In this document: in pieces, positions 1 through 27,500 of the stretch
Position numbering within the stretch: the stretch's first letter is position 1
How the letters are laid out: every line of letters starts with the position of its first letter
From: Lytechinus pictus
Taxonomy: Eukaryota; Echinodermata; Echinoidea; Temnopleuroida; Toxopneustidae
Length of the DNA stretch: 64,000 nucleotides
Assembly: GCF_037042905.1 (NCBI RefSeq)
Contig: NC_087245.1
Span: forward strand, 9,873,501 to 9,937,500
Direction: 5' to 3'
Position numbers and translations under genes: made by a program
Notes under the pieces: model-generated
The model's input: only the letters and a program-made list of their open reading frames with translations
What the model was told of the DNA's origin: nothing
The model's database searches: none

Positions 1-361
1 CAATCTTGAAATTTTGATTAAGATCCATTTTATCCATATGTTTAGGGACTAGTGAAATAATTTCATTGCTATGCATGCAAAAATTTGACAAGAAAACAAG
101 GAGAATGTTTACATGAAGCAATGTGATCAATCTTTTAGTACGGTATTGATGTGTGTATGGTGATCTGTATTGGGTTCTATTGTAAGGGTAGAAGTGTAGT
201 AAATGAAAGGGGATCAATAGTAAATGAATATTTAAAAAAAGGACAGAAAAAAAGGACAGAATTGCATTGCATTTTTGCAAAATGTGCATGTACTTAAAGT
301 AAATCAATGGACAGGTAATTTTTCAGTTTTGTTAAGTTTTTTTTTGTTAATATCTATGCAG
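1..361. other. Intron of ICA1, left edge of window
   Basis: This is intronic sequence upstream of the first visible ICA1 exon. It ends in a T-rich tract and the acceptor tatctatgcag at 351-361. The exons encoding the ICA1 N-terminus are not in it, so the start codon is off the left edge. I see nothing else. Confidence 0.7.
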
Positions 362-13743
<13,382 letters not shown>

Positions 13744-14210
13744 CATGGTATCCATGCATTTAGTGACTTCATAGCAACCAATGTAAACATACAACTATCA
13801 TGTATATTTGCTCAACAATGGCAAGTGGAAGCAAGTGACAAAAGTTCCTGCAAAGAAATATGGGTCTGTCATTCAATTCTGTGTAGCCTTGCCTGACATA
13901 TCTCTGAGCAGTATGAGTGTTCATGCATGAAATCTGGCCCAAAAGAAGGGAACACTGGGTGAAATATGACAATTCACAAAATTTGTGTAGATATATCATT
14001 TTTATCCCTCCTGTCATTGTAGGGCAGCATAGTTTTGCTTTTTTATACAAGTTAAATCACTATGTGTATTATTGATGGTGCAGGGCCATTTATCTCAGAT
14101 ACTATTTGATATAAACCAGTTCACTATGGCTTTGATGTAAAGATGTATCGTTGGTATGGCGAACAAGATACATATAATTGTGGAATAAAATCAAGATACA
14201 TGAATGTATT
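13744..14210 (+). other. Putative ICA1 3' UTR with polyadenylation signal
   Basis: Sequence after the ICA1 stop. AATAAA at 14184-14189 is the first canonical poly(A) signal. The true cleavage site cannot be read from DNA alone and may lie further downstream. Confidence 0.5.
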
Positions 14211-14895
14211 AAATATCAAAATATATTTATACATTCACTAACCCCAATACTGTACAATATAGATTGTATTTTTCATACAATGTTTGTCATCTTTTTACAT
14301 TGATTTCTATGAAGTCATGATAAAGAACCCCTTGTATATTTGTTATTAGATAGGAGATAATGAAAAACAAATTATTACTAGAACTGACTGCATTCCATTG
14401 TTGTAAAAATGTGCATTCTCCAAATTGTGTAAGATGGATGGGGTAATATATCTAGCATTGGTAGATTTTCTTGTATGAGATGATGTATTTATGTGAAATT
14501 AGCCTTTGTAAAGATGAATGATCAAAGATGCATGTCTATTAAGTGATGAGGATAACATTGATAAGGCAGTTTGAAGAGATTCAACTAAGTGAGTAAATTT
14601 ATTTATTTCAGAGGATTTTTATGACAGGCACAGATCAAAAGATTCTTTTTGATAGTGGGGTCAGTCTTTATTTTACATGCCATCTAAATAGGCTTGCCAA
14701 ATTGCCCTTATTTTACTTTTCCATTTATTGGTTATTTTTTTATTACTATTACTTTGTTTGGAGGGGAAAGGGGGGGTCTTGATGTACGTAAAAATTGTGC
14801 TTTTTGCGGTTACATTCAATAGCTAGATTCTTTTTAACGCATAAAATGTTACATACAAAAAAAGTTCAGAGATTTTTCCCCTTGAAAAACATTCT

Positions 14896-15487
14896 TAAAG
14901 GAGAATGAAACCTTTGAAACAAGATAGCTTGTGTGAAAACAGAAAAATCAAAGAAACAGATCAACGAAAGTTTGAAAAAAATCTGACAAATAATGAGAAA
15001 GTTATGAGCATTTGAATATTGTGATCACTAATGCTATAGAGATCATCAAATTGGCAATGCGACAAAGATGTGTGATGTCACTGGTGAACAACTCTCCCCA
15101 TTACTTTAGTATATATTTCACTTAAATTGCCTCTTTTATCACATCTATCAGTAGATCATGTGTTCTTTCTATAGGAGGGCATGTAATACAGATTTTTAAA
15201 GAATACATCATGGATAAAGAGTTTGTATCACCACAAGAAAAAGTAGAAAGAGACATTTTGAGGGTATTTTATAGTCCATCACAGGGAAAGTTGTTCACAT
15301 GTGACATCACACATCCTTGTCGCATTGCCAATGGGAGGATCTCCATAGCATTAGTGATTGCAATATTCAAATGCTCATAACTTTCTCATTATTTGTCCGA
15401 TTTTTCTCAAACGTTCTTTGTTCTTATTCTTTGATTTTTCTGTTTCGACACAATTCTACGTATTCCAAAGGTTTCATTCCCCTTTAA
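14896..15487. mobile_element. MITE family B copy 1 (TTAA-flanked, about 590 bp)
   Basis: Left end TTAA-AGGAGAATGAAACC; right end GGTTTCATTCCCCT-TTAA. Subterminal inverted blocks include caaagaaacagatc, gttatgagcatttgaatatt and ggcaatgcgac. Sister copies are at 20309 and 55075. Confidence 0.88.
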
Positions 15488-16837
15488 TTTAAACCAATAT
15501 GCTGCTTTATTCTCATGAATTGATTTTCATTACAATAATTGTTGTTTCTGTATCATAATCTATTCAAATTTCTTCTTTTAGTTAATGATAAAAACCAGTC
15601 CTGAAAAGTTTAATGTAAGTATTCAAAATGTTACCTTATCTGGGAAAGTATTCTACATTATGTCACCTTTGTTATTTTATGTTCAGCTGTCAGAAACTGT
15701 CCATGATATACTGTACATGTGATGTCTGTTCCATACCTGTCCTCCTCCCATTAAAAAATCAATAATTTAGTGGATAGATTGATGAATAAGTGAATAAGTA
15801 AGCAGACTGATAGATAATGCATAAATAAGTTATTGTTGCAAAAGTAGATGAATGAATATACAATTTATTTATTAATTCATTCATTTGTTGGTTGATTAAT
15901 TATTCATTCATTTGTTAATCTATTCATTTTGAATTATTGTAGTAGAAAGTTGGAATGATGAAAAATATTTCATTATTTGAATAAATAGGTGTCTTGCAGA
16001 GTCTTGAAAAAGTTGGGAATGTTTTGTTTGATTTAATGTGATAATGTTTAATTTACAACTTGTGATATTCATTCTACCACCAGCATAATTCATGTCATAT
16101 GATCGTATCAGGATAATAAAATACGAAATACTGATATTTAACAACAATAGTAATATAATCATACTATAATAATGCAACTGCGAAAGAGCACATATCGGTA
16201 TCCACTTTACCAAGTGCTCAAGGCACTGATATTATTACCCTTGCTTTAGCCTGGTTGGCAATCTAATGACATTTGTAGTATCTCCTTGTTTGTCTTTAGC
16301 CTGTAACTCAAATGATGTATTCTACAAATGTTTACTTAGTTCTTGTCTGAGATTGATATGTGACAGAAAGTGTCTCATAGGGATAGAGAAATATTGATTA
16401 TGATACAACCAATAATTATATTTATGCGGTAAGATTTTGTTATCATGGGGATGATCAGAAATGTATAAATTTTGCAAAGCGTCATATGCACGATACGTAG
16501 AAATACACGAGTGACAGGAATTGCACACAAATATTCATTCCAAGCATTTTGACAAATTTTTCTCTTTTTTTCCTTATAATTTGGTTTTGATGGCATCTTA
16601 AGAGGAATTTGTCGTGATGCATCCTAGGTATTCATCCTAAATAATATGATTCATAATGAAGGATGTGGAAAGTCAATAGTTCTTTTCACCTTTACGGCAT
16701 CTTAATGTTTACTTCATGGACTATGTCAAATAATATGAATTATTACCTGTATCAAACATCTGAGTTGGTCATATACAATATTGCCCTATATATCATGAAT
16801 GTCGGGAAGGGAAAGGTATATTATTTGCACTTTGTTT

Positions 16838-16960
16838 GGTCTCTATGCGCACTCTGACTTTGCACGCTGAGGATTTAAAATGCCTTACCAAAGGGCACTA
16901 CCGCACCAACTGGGAATCAAAACCCCTGCTCTTCTGACTGAGTATACTGAGATATATTTG
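16838..16960 (-). mobile_element. Degraded tRNA-derived SINE (minus orientation)
   Basis: On the minus strand a box-B-like ggttttgattccc is followed by gtgccctttggtaaggc, the usual layout of tRNA-SINE bodies. No clear box A remains. Confidence 0.45.
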
Positions 16961-19351
16961 ATATTCCCCTCGAGGCCAGGCAATATTATATAATTATTAT
17001 CTATATATATTAAGGCATTATAATGATGTATAAAAACATGGAGGTAGAAACCTTATGATTAAAATGACATATTCTGGCCTGCATGAGACTGACAGCACTG
17101 ACAATTTTTTGAAAGTTTGCTTGTATTGTACTATTTTAGCTATCTTTGTTTAACTTATAGGTGTATTTCTAAGATATTGAAATTCATTATCCCATGGGTT
17201 ATTTTTCTCTAGATTGTATATTGGTTGTTTTTTTTTTTTCTTTGATTTTTGTAAAAAGTATTAAACAAACATTAAAAAAAAAAACTCTCAAAATGCTATT
17301 CAGATAATATGGAGGAAAGGAACTATCGGTACATATATATGAAATGGTTAAGTCCTTTGCATTTGTATTGTATGTCTCATGGTCGTTTTATACACTACAT
17401 TAGCATACATTGTATTTTTTTTCTCTCTTTTTGATATATTTCAGCAGTTGATATAATATAGGAAGTAAATAATGAGTCTGTCTTGATTTGAAATGAAAAG
17501 AAAAATGCTACTAATTTTCCTGTTGAATTACATGCTTTTGAGTATTACTATCGTGCAATCTGGATTATGAAACTTAAAACCGACTTTTTTTGTTCTATTT
17601 GTATATGAATTTGAAACTTTAATGTAGTATGTATGTAGCCTTGTTTATTTTTCAGTTATTCTGTGGTAGCTACATTGTTTAGTACTTCATGTTATTCATG
17701 GTCTATCTTGGGCTATATTCTGCAATAGTTTTCATTGTATTTTAGATTAGATTCCCAACCACCCATTGTATTGACATTAGAGGCTTAGAATCAAAGAATT
17801 AAAACCCTTTCTCACATAGTTGTATAGGAAATGTAAAACATACATAAACCAATTCTTCATATTGTGATGGGAAAATCACAGCCAACCTTCTGAAAATTGA
17901 ATAATTGAAGACTTGCATGAATAGCTGGGCAACTTGAAGGAATTTAAGGTGTGCATACATGTATAGCATGTACAGTATCCAACAGAAGTAAGCACTCCCT
18001 ACATGGGCATAACTGTCTATGCAGCTTCCTTTAAGATATTTTATGGTCGTAATAGATTAGGTATTTCGACACTGCTGTCATGTGCTCTCTATTCTTTGAT
18101 AATTGTTCTGATTTATGAACTGTCTTTGGAGTGAAGAGCTGCATTGAAAGGTCCGTGTTTGTGAGGGGTGTACTTGTCTCTGGAGAATATTCTATATCAC
18201 TAGACTATCAGGATAGTGTACATGTACTCTGATTTTAGCACTGACTTGGTCAGTTATTCAACTTACTAGTAATACCCAGTAGGGTATGGTTTATGACTTT
18301 GAATTTAGAACAGATTGATCTTTTATTAGAGCCATCCCATTTACTTTCTGTTGCATCATTTGAATATCAATCCCTGTTTCATCCTAGTAAATTCTCATTA
18401 ACTCTGTATATTTTGTGTCAAATGTTATTTTCTGGCAAGGTTTTGTATTCACAAAAATAAGAGTTAGGAAGATACCTCCCTCTGTTCTTTTATCATCAAA
18501 AACACAAACAAACCAATCATACAGTTATATTGTGTGCACATATTATAGGCATGGTGCTGGCAGCATATCTGATGTGTTTTCATTGTTAATATCCTTTCCA
18601 ACCAGTACTTTCTCTTTCAGTCACTATTATGTATTTTCTGTCCCTTGAAGTACTCTATATGATGGTGATTTTAGGATGGACATTCATCATAATAACCATC
18701 TTCTGATAAAGTATAGTACTACATTAGTTTTAATAATCACTCTTATTCATTGTAACTGTTGGTACTTGTATTTTCATGTGTTATAATACTGTTAATACCT
18801 TTTTTCACTAGTGCCATATTTTTGAGTCTCTATGTATTCACTATGACAGCGATGAATAGGTTTGTCTTTTCCACTTTGATGCTCTAACCTGCATTGGGTT
18901 TTATACATTTCATTTTTCCATTCTAATGCCCTTCCCATGACAGTTATGTAGAGCAAAGCAACTTTATTTGCTGTTGATATTCTTTCATGGTTCTTTTTAG
19001 GCTTTGTACATTCCCAAAAGCTAGAAGACATTCTTTCTGTTACCAGTACTGTTGAGTAGTTCTGCAGTAGCATACGATTGGTGAATTATATGTGGATTAT
19101 ATACAGATAAACAGATTGGAATAAAGAGTTTAATCCTTATCAAGAAACATATTTATCAGTCATGGATTCTCATTCTCCATTGATGCTTATATAGATCGAT
19201 ATTTGTTGTTGGAATTACCTCGGGTTTGTGTTTTTATGTTTGCAAAAGAGGTATTCAACTTTTTATCAATTCAGAGAAAAGAAATCTGACTGAAAGCTTT
19301 TGCACAGTGAATCTTATGAGCTTTGCATGGTGGATGGTATGTTAATAATAG

Positions 19352-19480
19352 ACCAACACAAAGAGACAAGGGGGGCATAAGGGAGAGAGAGGTAGGGAGA
19401 AGAGCAACAGAGCGAGAAAGAGAGGGAGAGAGATGGGGGTAGAAAGATAAATAAAGAAAGGGGGTAGGAGATAGATTAGA
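19352..19480 (+). repeat. Purine-rich low-complexity tract
   Basis: GA-rich stretch of about 120 bp (gagagagg, gagcgagaaagag) with very few pyrimidines. Confidence 0.8.
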
Positions 19481-20308
19481 AAGAATGGCGGGGTGTATGT
19501 GATAGATAAAAGAAGAAAAAGAACTAAAATTTGATAGAAGCAGGGGTATGAGAGTTCAGATTTTTATCTGATTTCAGATTTTTTTTTGGATTTCAGCTTA
19601 TTTTTGGCTTTCCTCTGTACAAAAAGTATGGGAGCTCTTTCTATTTCAGACTTTTTCAACACTCTTCAGCTTTTTTCAGATCTTTATTTGTGGCCACTCA
19701 CACCCCTGTAGAAGTAAAATGAGAAATAAAAGCTGTTATTGAGAAAGTGAACAGAGCTCGCTGCTTTATACAAAAGGAATGAATAGGTAGTATGCATTAC
19801 CGTCTCCTAGGTATGCAGACAGATTCTTTAAATGCCTTTTATCTTTCCGGGTAAAACCAAGGCCTCAATGCATTCCTGTTCATTCATCTGTGAGTTCACT
19901 TCACTAGAATACCCATATTACATAATTCAAAGTTCTAAAGGAAAAGACCATTATTCTGCTTTTTCAAACACAGCCTTCTGCCATTTCTTACACCCTTTAT
20001 TTTGTTACAGCCTTGCTATATGTAGAAATCTCCCAAACTAAACTTTTGTTTGAAATATATAAAGCCATGTGGTCAAAAGTTCACCTAGATTTTTATTTAA
20101 CTGCAGCCTATGTTCTCATAATGCTGAAAATAATCATGAACTGGTTATGATGCAAACAAAGACTAATCTCTGTTCATTTTGAAACATAGATTGATTTTTT
20201 TTCAGCACAAAAATTTTAAACAAATTGATCACAAGATTCTTCTTATTAAGTATCCGATAGAAATAGATTTGCATACACTGAAATCCCATAAGTATAATGC
20301 CTCTAACA

Positions 20309-20780
20309 TAAAAGGAGAATAAACCCCTGGTACCTACATTGTAGCTTGTGTGAAAAAGGAAGACCAAATAAACCAATTAATGAAATTTGGGACGAATAAT
20401 AAAAGTTATAATGATTTGAATGTTGAGATCACTAATGATGAGGACATCCTTCCTCTGGCAAAGCGACCAAGATGTATGATGCCCATAGAGATGTATACTA
20501 ATCTCTATGATGATGCCACACTTGCATAAACTCCCCAGTTACTTTATACTTACTTTCATCAAGTCTATCCATGTACTACTGAAGCATGGGCAAGATTGGA
20601 ACTTCTGTGATATAATCTTGGTCACATTGCCAATATGAGGATCTCCATAGCATTAGTGATTCCAACATTCAAATGCTCATAACTTTCTTCTTGTTTGTCC
20701 AGTTGTTCTCAAGTCTCATTGATCTTACTCTTTGATATTTCTGTTTTCATACAAGCAAAACTTTTCATTCTCTTTTGCTT
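20309..20780. mobile_element. MITE family B copy 2 (diverged)
   Basis: Left aaaggagaataaacccc, right cttttcattctctttt. It shares the interior blocks gatcactaatg, ggaggatc-like and caaatgctcataactttc with the copies at 14896 and 55075. The TTAA flanks are no longer intact. Confidence 0.75.
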
Positions 20781-21221
20781 CAATACAATTAATGCACAAA
20801 AATTGTTTTTGAAATACCATACCAGGATATGTATTTCCATTACTTCTTTATAAAATCAATTCCTTGTCTTATGAATCAAAACTTTCAAACAAATTGGTTT
20901 CCCTCTCATTTTTAATGAATCTTGGGAATACTGAGTTTGTTTGTCTCACCAAGTAGTTGCATTTCAAGGCATCTGATCAGTTTCACAAACACTACAGACA
21001 ATGTGTCATGGCTTTCTAGAATCTATGATCTCCAACTAAATAGTTGATATATCGCTACAAGGGTTCTGTTTGGTTTCATCTCACTCCAGGCATCTCACAT
21101 GGTCTAATCCTACTTCATCTACATCCAGTGTGTCTGCTAATCATTTCATCTAATTGACATTCAGCACTGCTACCAATTTTTCAAATTCCAGTTAGACAAC
21201 CTTTTTCATCTTATCCCCACA

Positions 21222-21446
21222 TACAGTTGTGCTCAAAAGTTAGTAAACCCCACAACAAAATGTACTCCATCCTGCCGAGTGTTCAATATAAACAGCACTT
21301 CATGTACAATGTTCGGCGAGCCCAGAGAAACAAAATACATTGAATGTAATATTTTATCATCTGACTTCACAATTAAAATATCTAACACATGGCAGAACTT
21401 GTACACATTTCCTGGTGGGGTTTACTAACTTTAGAGCACCACTGTA
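21222..21446. mobile_element. Tc1/mariner-type MITE with TA target duplication
   Basis: Terminal repeats CAGTTGTGCTCAAAAGTTAG (from 21224) and CTAACTTTAGAGCACCACTG (ending 21444), flanked by TA on both sides. The following aaaccccac / gtggggttt extends the repeat. About 221 bp, no coding capacity. Confidence 0.82.
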
Positions 21447-22867
21447 TATGGTGCACAATGATCTGAGAGTTAGACCTTCTGCTTGAGGACCAAGTGGATA
21501 ACTATACAATAGACTAAACGGGTTTATATTACTGATACTTTGATATTTAATTTTAAAGCTTAAAAAACAGTACTTGGTAATTAATGTATCCTCCAAGAAA
21601 TGCCATCAAACAGACATTCATAGACAAATTTACTTTTCATGTACTAACATCTCCACACACGTAACAACAATTGAGGATTTTTTTAAAGGCAGGATTTCCA
21701 CCTGGGTTCAAAGTCTAAGTTGACACAAATATCCAATTGCCTTGGTACTGGATCTTTCTCAAATAGAGACTTTTTTGATGAATTAAAAAATGTAAATGTC
21801 AACCTGTTAAAGGTTACCCTAGAAAAAGTTGGTTTTGATAAAAAGCAGAAAAAAAGTGCTGGAAGTTTTTGCAGAAATCCAGAAAGAGTGTTAAGTTGTG
21901 GTAATTTGTAAAGTTTGATTTTGATACAAACATATGCAAGCAGCTACAGTATACTATATTGTGAAATATTACTTCCATAAATCTATTTTTTTCAATGGTT
22001 CATGAAAATATTTTTCTCGTAGCAGCATGTATGAATTGTGTCTGGCAATATATTGAACAGGTAAAACTATTTTTAGTTTTCTAAGAAAATGGCATTTTAC
22101 AGAATTTATGTCATACGACATGGAGAAACTGTCCGTATATGACTTCATATAATATAAACTTAAAAGATCCATAACTCTAATTGTCTCTTCATTTGAGACA
22201 GTTACATACAACAGCTCTATCCCACTTTTCTTTCTTCATGTTTTTTACTCAGCGTATAGAAATGCCTCGGCAGTGATATGCGCTATACAAGCACAGTCGT
22301 ATTATATAAAAACGACTTCACAGGTGGGTGAAGTTCCCCTTTAATGTACTGTCTGCTCTACCTTTGATTACATTGTACTAGACACTATAGTGTGGTAACA
22401 AAACAATTTTCAATGGTTTGAAATCATCCTGGTTCTTTTCCTCGTTTTCGAGGGATATAGAATGTATACAGGAACAACTGGATGTTAGCATATATAAGCT
22501 TCATGTGTTGAAGTGTTTTGTCTGTTGGAAAATGAATTTGATATTGCAAAAACAAAAGACCACTTATGTGATTTCCTATTACTCCTATTGATTGATGGTA
22601 CTTGGCCAGGTTACGAACCAAGCAGTGAGTCTGTCATGTGAACAATGAAAAACAGTTTATCATTTGATGTATTAACATTAAAGGCAAAGCTCAAGCTTAG
22701 CACCACTGTTCAATCCCTCTTTTGAAATGATTACCGGTTAATGAATTTTGTCACTGAATTTATGGCGTTTACAATCCTTAATCAAGATTAATTTCAGAAG
22801 TAAGCAAATTTAGCATGGATTCAATGCAACATGTCAGCTAAACATTATAAGAGAAATGTATGATACC
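21447..22867. other. Intergenic DNA
   Basis: No supportable gene. A short stretch near 22254-22305 (gcgctatacaagcacag) resembles the 3' part of a SINE but is too short to call. Confidence 0.55.
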
Positions 22868-23445
22868 TGGGGAGGTATTCAGGGATAACTATCATAAATT
22901 TTGTCATGAATTTTGTCATTTCTTTTCGAGATGAGTGATCGCTATGATTGTCACAAATCGGTATTCTAAAGATTGTCTCTTCTCTGTCATATCTCTTAAA
23001 GTTCCCGCCCATCTTCCCACTGACAAAGGATTTCTAAGAGAGAAAAGAAAAGGAAAGTGTGTATGGCCTCACTACTTGTGGTATGAAAATTATTTTTGAA
23101 AATAGTCATGGAGGATGAGTGAAACATATACAATAATCTGATCTAAACAATAGCATTGTGTGCTCAACATATAGTCATCATGGCATCAGGATATTATCAT
23201 ACTTAAAGAAATCACAAAATTTATGACTGCTAGATCCTGTCATCAATTTTATCATGTCTTTTGCCTGAAATAAATTATGCGATTTTATGAATTCACATAT
23301 TTTTGTGTGCGCTGTGGAGAAGAGACAAAATTTATGACAATTTTGATGACAAAAGTTATGACATCCACCAGAATACCAATCTGTCTTATCTCTAAAAAAA
23401 AGATCAAATATTGAGAAAAGTCAACGTTCAGAATACCGCTCCCAT
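22868..23445. mobile_element. Repeat family I (ggtattc ... gaatacc ends)
   Basis: Starts ggtattcagggataactatc with gtcataaattttgtcat. An inverted counterpart near 23325-23386 reads atgacaaaagttatgac and agaatacc. A shorter relative at 57790-57950 shares gattgtcacaaatcggtatt. Confidence 0.65.
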
Positions 23446-23888
23446 ATATGAATATATTAGGCATAAGCCAGGTAAAAAGCAAATTATTGTTTTTAATTCA
23501 TTGCGGTGACTAGCATGTAGCCCCACGGAGGGAGGTGATGTATTTTTTTTCATGAGGTGATCATGGAGCCACACTGAACATTATGAACTATCAAAATCTT
23601 AAATCCAAACAAAACAATGAGAGACTGTAATAATTTAATCATATAATTTTGGATTTTTTCAGGGGGGGATACTTTGCATGGATATATTCAAACATAATTC
23701 TAATTTTAGAAAATATATATATTGCAACTTCAGTTCACTGCAATTTGAAATGGCTAATAATATTCAATTTATTTGTTACTTATGAGCAGCTCTGTGAAAT
23801 ACAGCTAACTCAAGTCAAATCTTTTGAGACCACAAACATTTGTTTTGACTATTATTATGAGAAGAGGACAAAACATGTTGTTAAATTA

Positions 23889-24332
23889 TGCCCTGTTGCA
23901 TAAAAGTTTAATTATGGTAATTTTGCTATCCAATGGTAACTACCATGTGGAGCGTTGTGGCCCAGTGGATTAGTCTTCTGACTTTGAAACAGAGGGTCAT
24001 GGGTTCGATTCCCAGCCATGGCATAATTTCCTTCAGCAAGAAATTTATCCACATTGTGCTGCACTCAACCCAGGTGAGGTGAATGGGTACCCGGCAGGAT
24101 TAATTCCTTGAATGCATGAGCGCTGAAAGGCAGCTCGAGCTAAAGCCGGGGTAATAATAATAATAATGCGCCTCGGAATAGAATATTTCTAGATAGATGG
24201 CACTATATAGATGCCTATTATTATTATTACCATGGTAACGCTGACCACCAACCAATCAAAATCAAGGATTTCATACAAATTGCCATTGGATGGCAAAGTT
24301 ACCATAATGGTAACTTTTATGCAACAAGACCC
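23889..24332. mobile_element. MITE (gttgcataaaagtt ends) interrupted by a SINE
   Basis: Left end ccctgttgcataaaagtt, right end aacttttatgcaacaagaccc, with caatggtaac / gttaccataatgg inside. A 280-bp SINE is inserted between the halves. The core accaatcaaaatcaagg recurs near 33112. Confidence 0.78.
23941..24234 (+). mobile_element. tRNA-derived SINE with 7-bp target duplication
   Basis: SINE body 23948-24227 flanked by TACCATG at 23941-23947 and 24228-24234. Box A-like gtggcccagtggattagtc and box B gggttcgattccc are intact. The body ends in a (TAA/ATT)n-type tail. The intact boxes and target duplication show a real Pol III SINE insertion. A 3' fragment of the same family lies at 57046. Confidence 0.9.
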
Positions 24333-24522
24333 TGGTGGGTGTTTCATAAAACTGTTCATAAGTTACATGTACGAGCAACTTTAGAAACGACTGGTGATCA
24401 TTTCTTGTGATAAATGATATACACCAAATTTTCAATCATCTTAATTTGGCACCCAAGAAGAGATCACCAGTTGTTCGTAAAGACCCTCGTAACTTACAGC
24501 CATCTTTATGAAACACCCACCT
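24333..24522. mobile_element. MITE family A copy
   Basis: Left ggtgggtgtttcataaaac, right ctttatgaaacacccacc. The interior has tggtgatcatttcttg and its inverted partner agagatcaccagttg. It directly abuts the MITE to its left. Confidence 0.82.
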
Positions 24523-27500
24523 GGGGACCGTAACACAAATATTTGCAATCAAATGCTTAATACCAATGACCCATCAAGATCATTGTTGCATGCACACTCT
24601 GTTTAAAATACTGACTGGGAGCCAATCAGTGCGGTTCTTTCATATTTGCAATTCATCACAAACCTTTGTGTTATAAGACCCTGGTTTAAAAATTGCTTTG
24701 ACTTATGGAAGGTCGACTTGGGCAAGATTATCTGTAGTGTACATCTGGGTCTTGAAATCAATTCATACAGCTGATTTGATCTTTCAACAGAAGAATACAG
24801 TAAAATGAATATACTAACCTATTTTTTTACAACTATTCCTGATTAAAATATTTTCATACCATTCAATTTGGATTTTGTTTACTCATGTGAATCTGATTTA
24901 TGAAAGATAGTCTATGATCTATAGAATTCATTAGAATACAGTCAAATGTTCACTACACAAAAGACAAATTAAAACAAGATGAAATAATAGAGAGACACTT
25001 AACATATTTATTAGTAGTCATATAGTGTGAAATTAATTCCTGGAGTATAAATGACCAAATAGTTAAAGAAAATATGTCGCATCTGACATTTTTAAAGGGA
25101 TAGTATGCCCTCCTGATATATATATAATTTGTATTTTTGTATAAAAGTATGATATATAAATCTGAAGAAAATAGATCACATCATTTTGTGAGAATATATA
25201 AAATTTGTTTTTGAGTGATACGTTGTGCAAATTTACCAACTGTTCGATGTTTATTTCAACCCAGACATGTACATCAATTTGGTCAAAATATAACAAGAGA
25301 TAGGGAAGTGAGGTTCACAGCATTACCTTCAAACATAATACATCTTACTATAAAAAAGAAAGACATCTTAGTGACCAAATAAATTCCTTGATTATAACAC
25401 TTCACTTCAATGACAAAAGGGGTCTTTCACATTGGTAAACTGATGTACTTCATATATTCAAATTTCTTCTGGGAAATACATTTTGTATGAGTCTTGGACA
25501 CTGTTGGAGAAACCATGAAATTAAAGTTTTAAATGCATTCTTCAAAAACACATCTTTCTGGACAACACTGACTGAGTTGAAAATGAAATGAAAAATGCAC
25601 TGCCAGGAAACAAACCAGCTTTTGACAGAATTACAATCACGATCATATACCGTACATACGACCAGCTACTGCTTTAATACTCAATGCACACATTACAAAC
25701 AGGTCTACAAATGACTTTCTTTCAATGCACATATTTAGTAATCTACCAATTTCTTTGAAATTCTCTGGTCATCGTGATCAAAACAGTGCAGAAAAGGAAA
25801 CAAGTGTGTTCAGTTGCACTTCAAGACTACAGATAGTTTCACTGTCCTCAATATATATTTCCACATTACAGTACTTGTACATTCTATCCACATCACTTTA
25901 CACGTACATGTATGCAATACACCAACTAATTATGACTAACACTGTAGTTTTGATACGACTTACCATTCACAGAAAATTAACAAAGTTTAGAAACTTCAAT
26001 AACAGAAGTTGGCATAGAATGAGTTGACTTGTACTAGTAGATGGGAAGTATTATGTAAATTGAAGATAGCATTGCTAATGTACATGTAGATCGTAATGGC
26101 ACGATGGCATTTGAAAATGTTTACTGAATGATGTATACATGTAAAATATAAAGAATATCACTGGTTTTGGAGTCTATTTGCATTAATTACTGAAGTAAAT
26201 TGAATGTACATGGAAACAGTGTAAATTACCTATTTAAAGCTAATATATTAATAAATGATGCAATATTTACTGTAGCAGGTACTATGCTAACGTTACGTTT
26301 TAAGGATTAATGAACGATGTGGTTTTGTGAAACAGCACGAAATGATGCTAAATATATGCTGGTATAGAAGGGTGATGTCTCATTTCACAGAAAAGTGCAA
26401 AGTACATGTACATCCACGTACAAGATATAAACCTTTCTTATATGCATGCACATATATTCTTTATTGATTGTGATGACTTGAACATGTTTATGATGCTGTA
26501 TTCCTGTTACAATATTAATCTTAAGTTATCAATATAATACCCCAGACACTGCAGTATACAATGATGAATGATGAATTTGAAACCGATTGAAACCAGGTGC
26601 TACTTTCAATGTATCAACTGTCATATCACACTTGGAGATTGCAACAGATGGTGTACCAACATGGTGTGTATGTATTTGTATACCAGCAGAATATATCCGT
26701 CTATGGTCATAAGATGTATGCATGTAGTTTATACTTCAAAGTACTGTGAGTTTAGTACACATCAGAGAATATTAATTTACATTTAACAATGTTTAAAGAA
26801 GTACTGACGTGAAGAGTACTATACTCTCTTGTTGATTGAGATAATGTGAGACTTTTATAACAAAATTGATATTTCCATGACATTCATGGAAACTAAATTT
26901 GTAACATGCATGCTTCAAGCACAAATGACAAATTCCATGTATTTTACACAATTCTACCAGATTTACAAATGCACAATTATGAAGCTTATCCACTAGAAGA
27001 ATCACATAGCTTTGTAATGTCTAATACATGACATTATTCCCCTTTGATCTTCACAAACATTGGAAAGGGCCTTGTTCATATATCACAAAAAGAAACAATT
27101 AACTTTTACCGCTGATTTGTAATGTTTAGTGCATGATTTCACATAGACTTACAATTACTATTCATGGTATAGTCAATTGTATCTTACATGTACAGAGCCA
27201 AGATTACTACAAGTTATCTAATAGAAATATCTCTCTAGCATCATATGTAACATACATACTGTACAAGACATGACAAACTTGATATCTAGAAGTATTTTAT
27301 AGACATAAAGTGTACAAGAATAAAGAAAAATATGGACCTCGTTGAGATTCTATCAGACATGAAAAATAATTGAATTATAACTTGATTTAAAAAACTAGAA
27401 TGTACATAAAGATTTAACTAATTTCAAACTCGTTTATAAACCTTCTCTTATGAATTACTAAGCATAAACCTTTTCCCCACAGTCCCACACATCCTTGGAA

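Larger units (their letters stand above)
15488..20308. other. Intergenic DNA
   Basis: About 4.8 kb without a supportable gene. It holds ATTC/TTCA-type simple tracts near 15780-15930, a degraded tRNA-SINE (about 16838-16960) and a purine-rich tract (19352-19480). Part may belong to a long ICA1 3' UTR. Confidence 0.6.

Noticed and set aside
22254..22310. Possible SINE 3' end (gcgctatacaagcacag)
   Set aside because: Too short, and without box A, box B or a target duplication.
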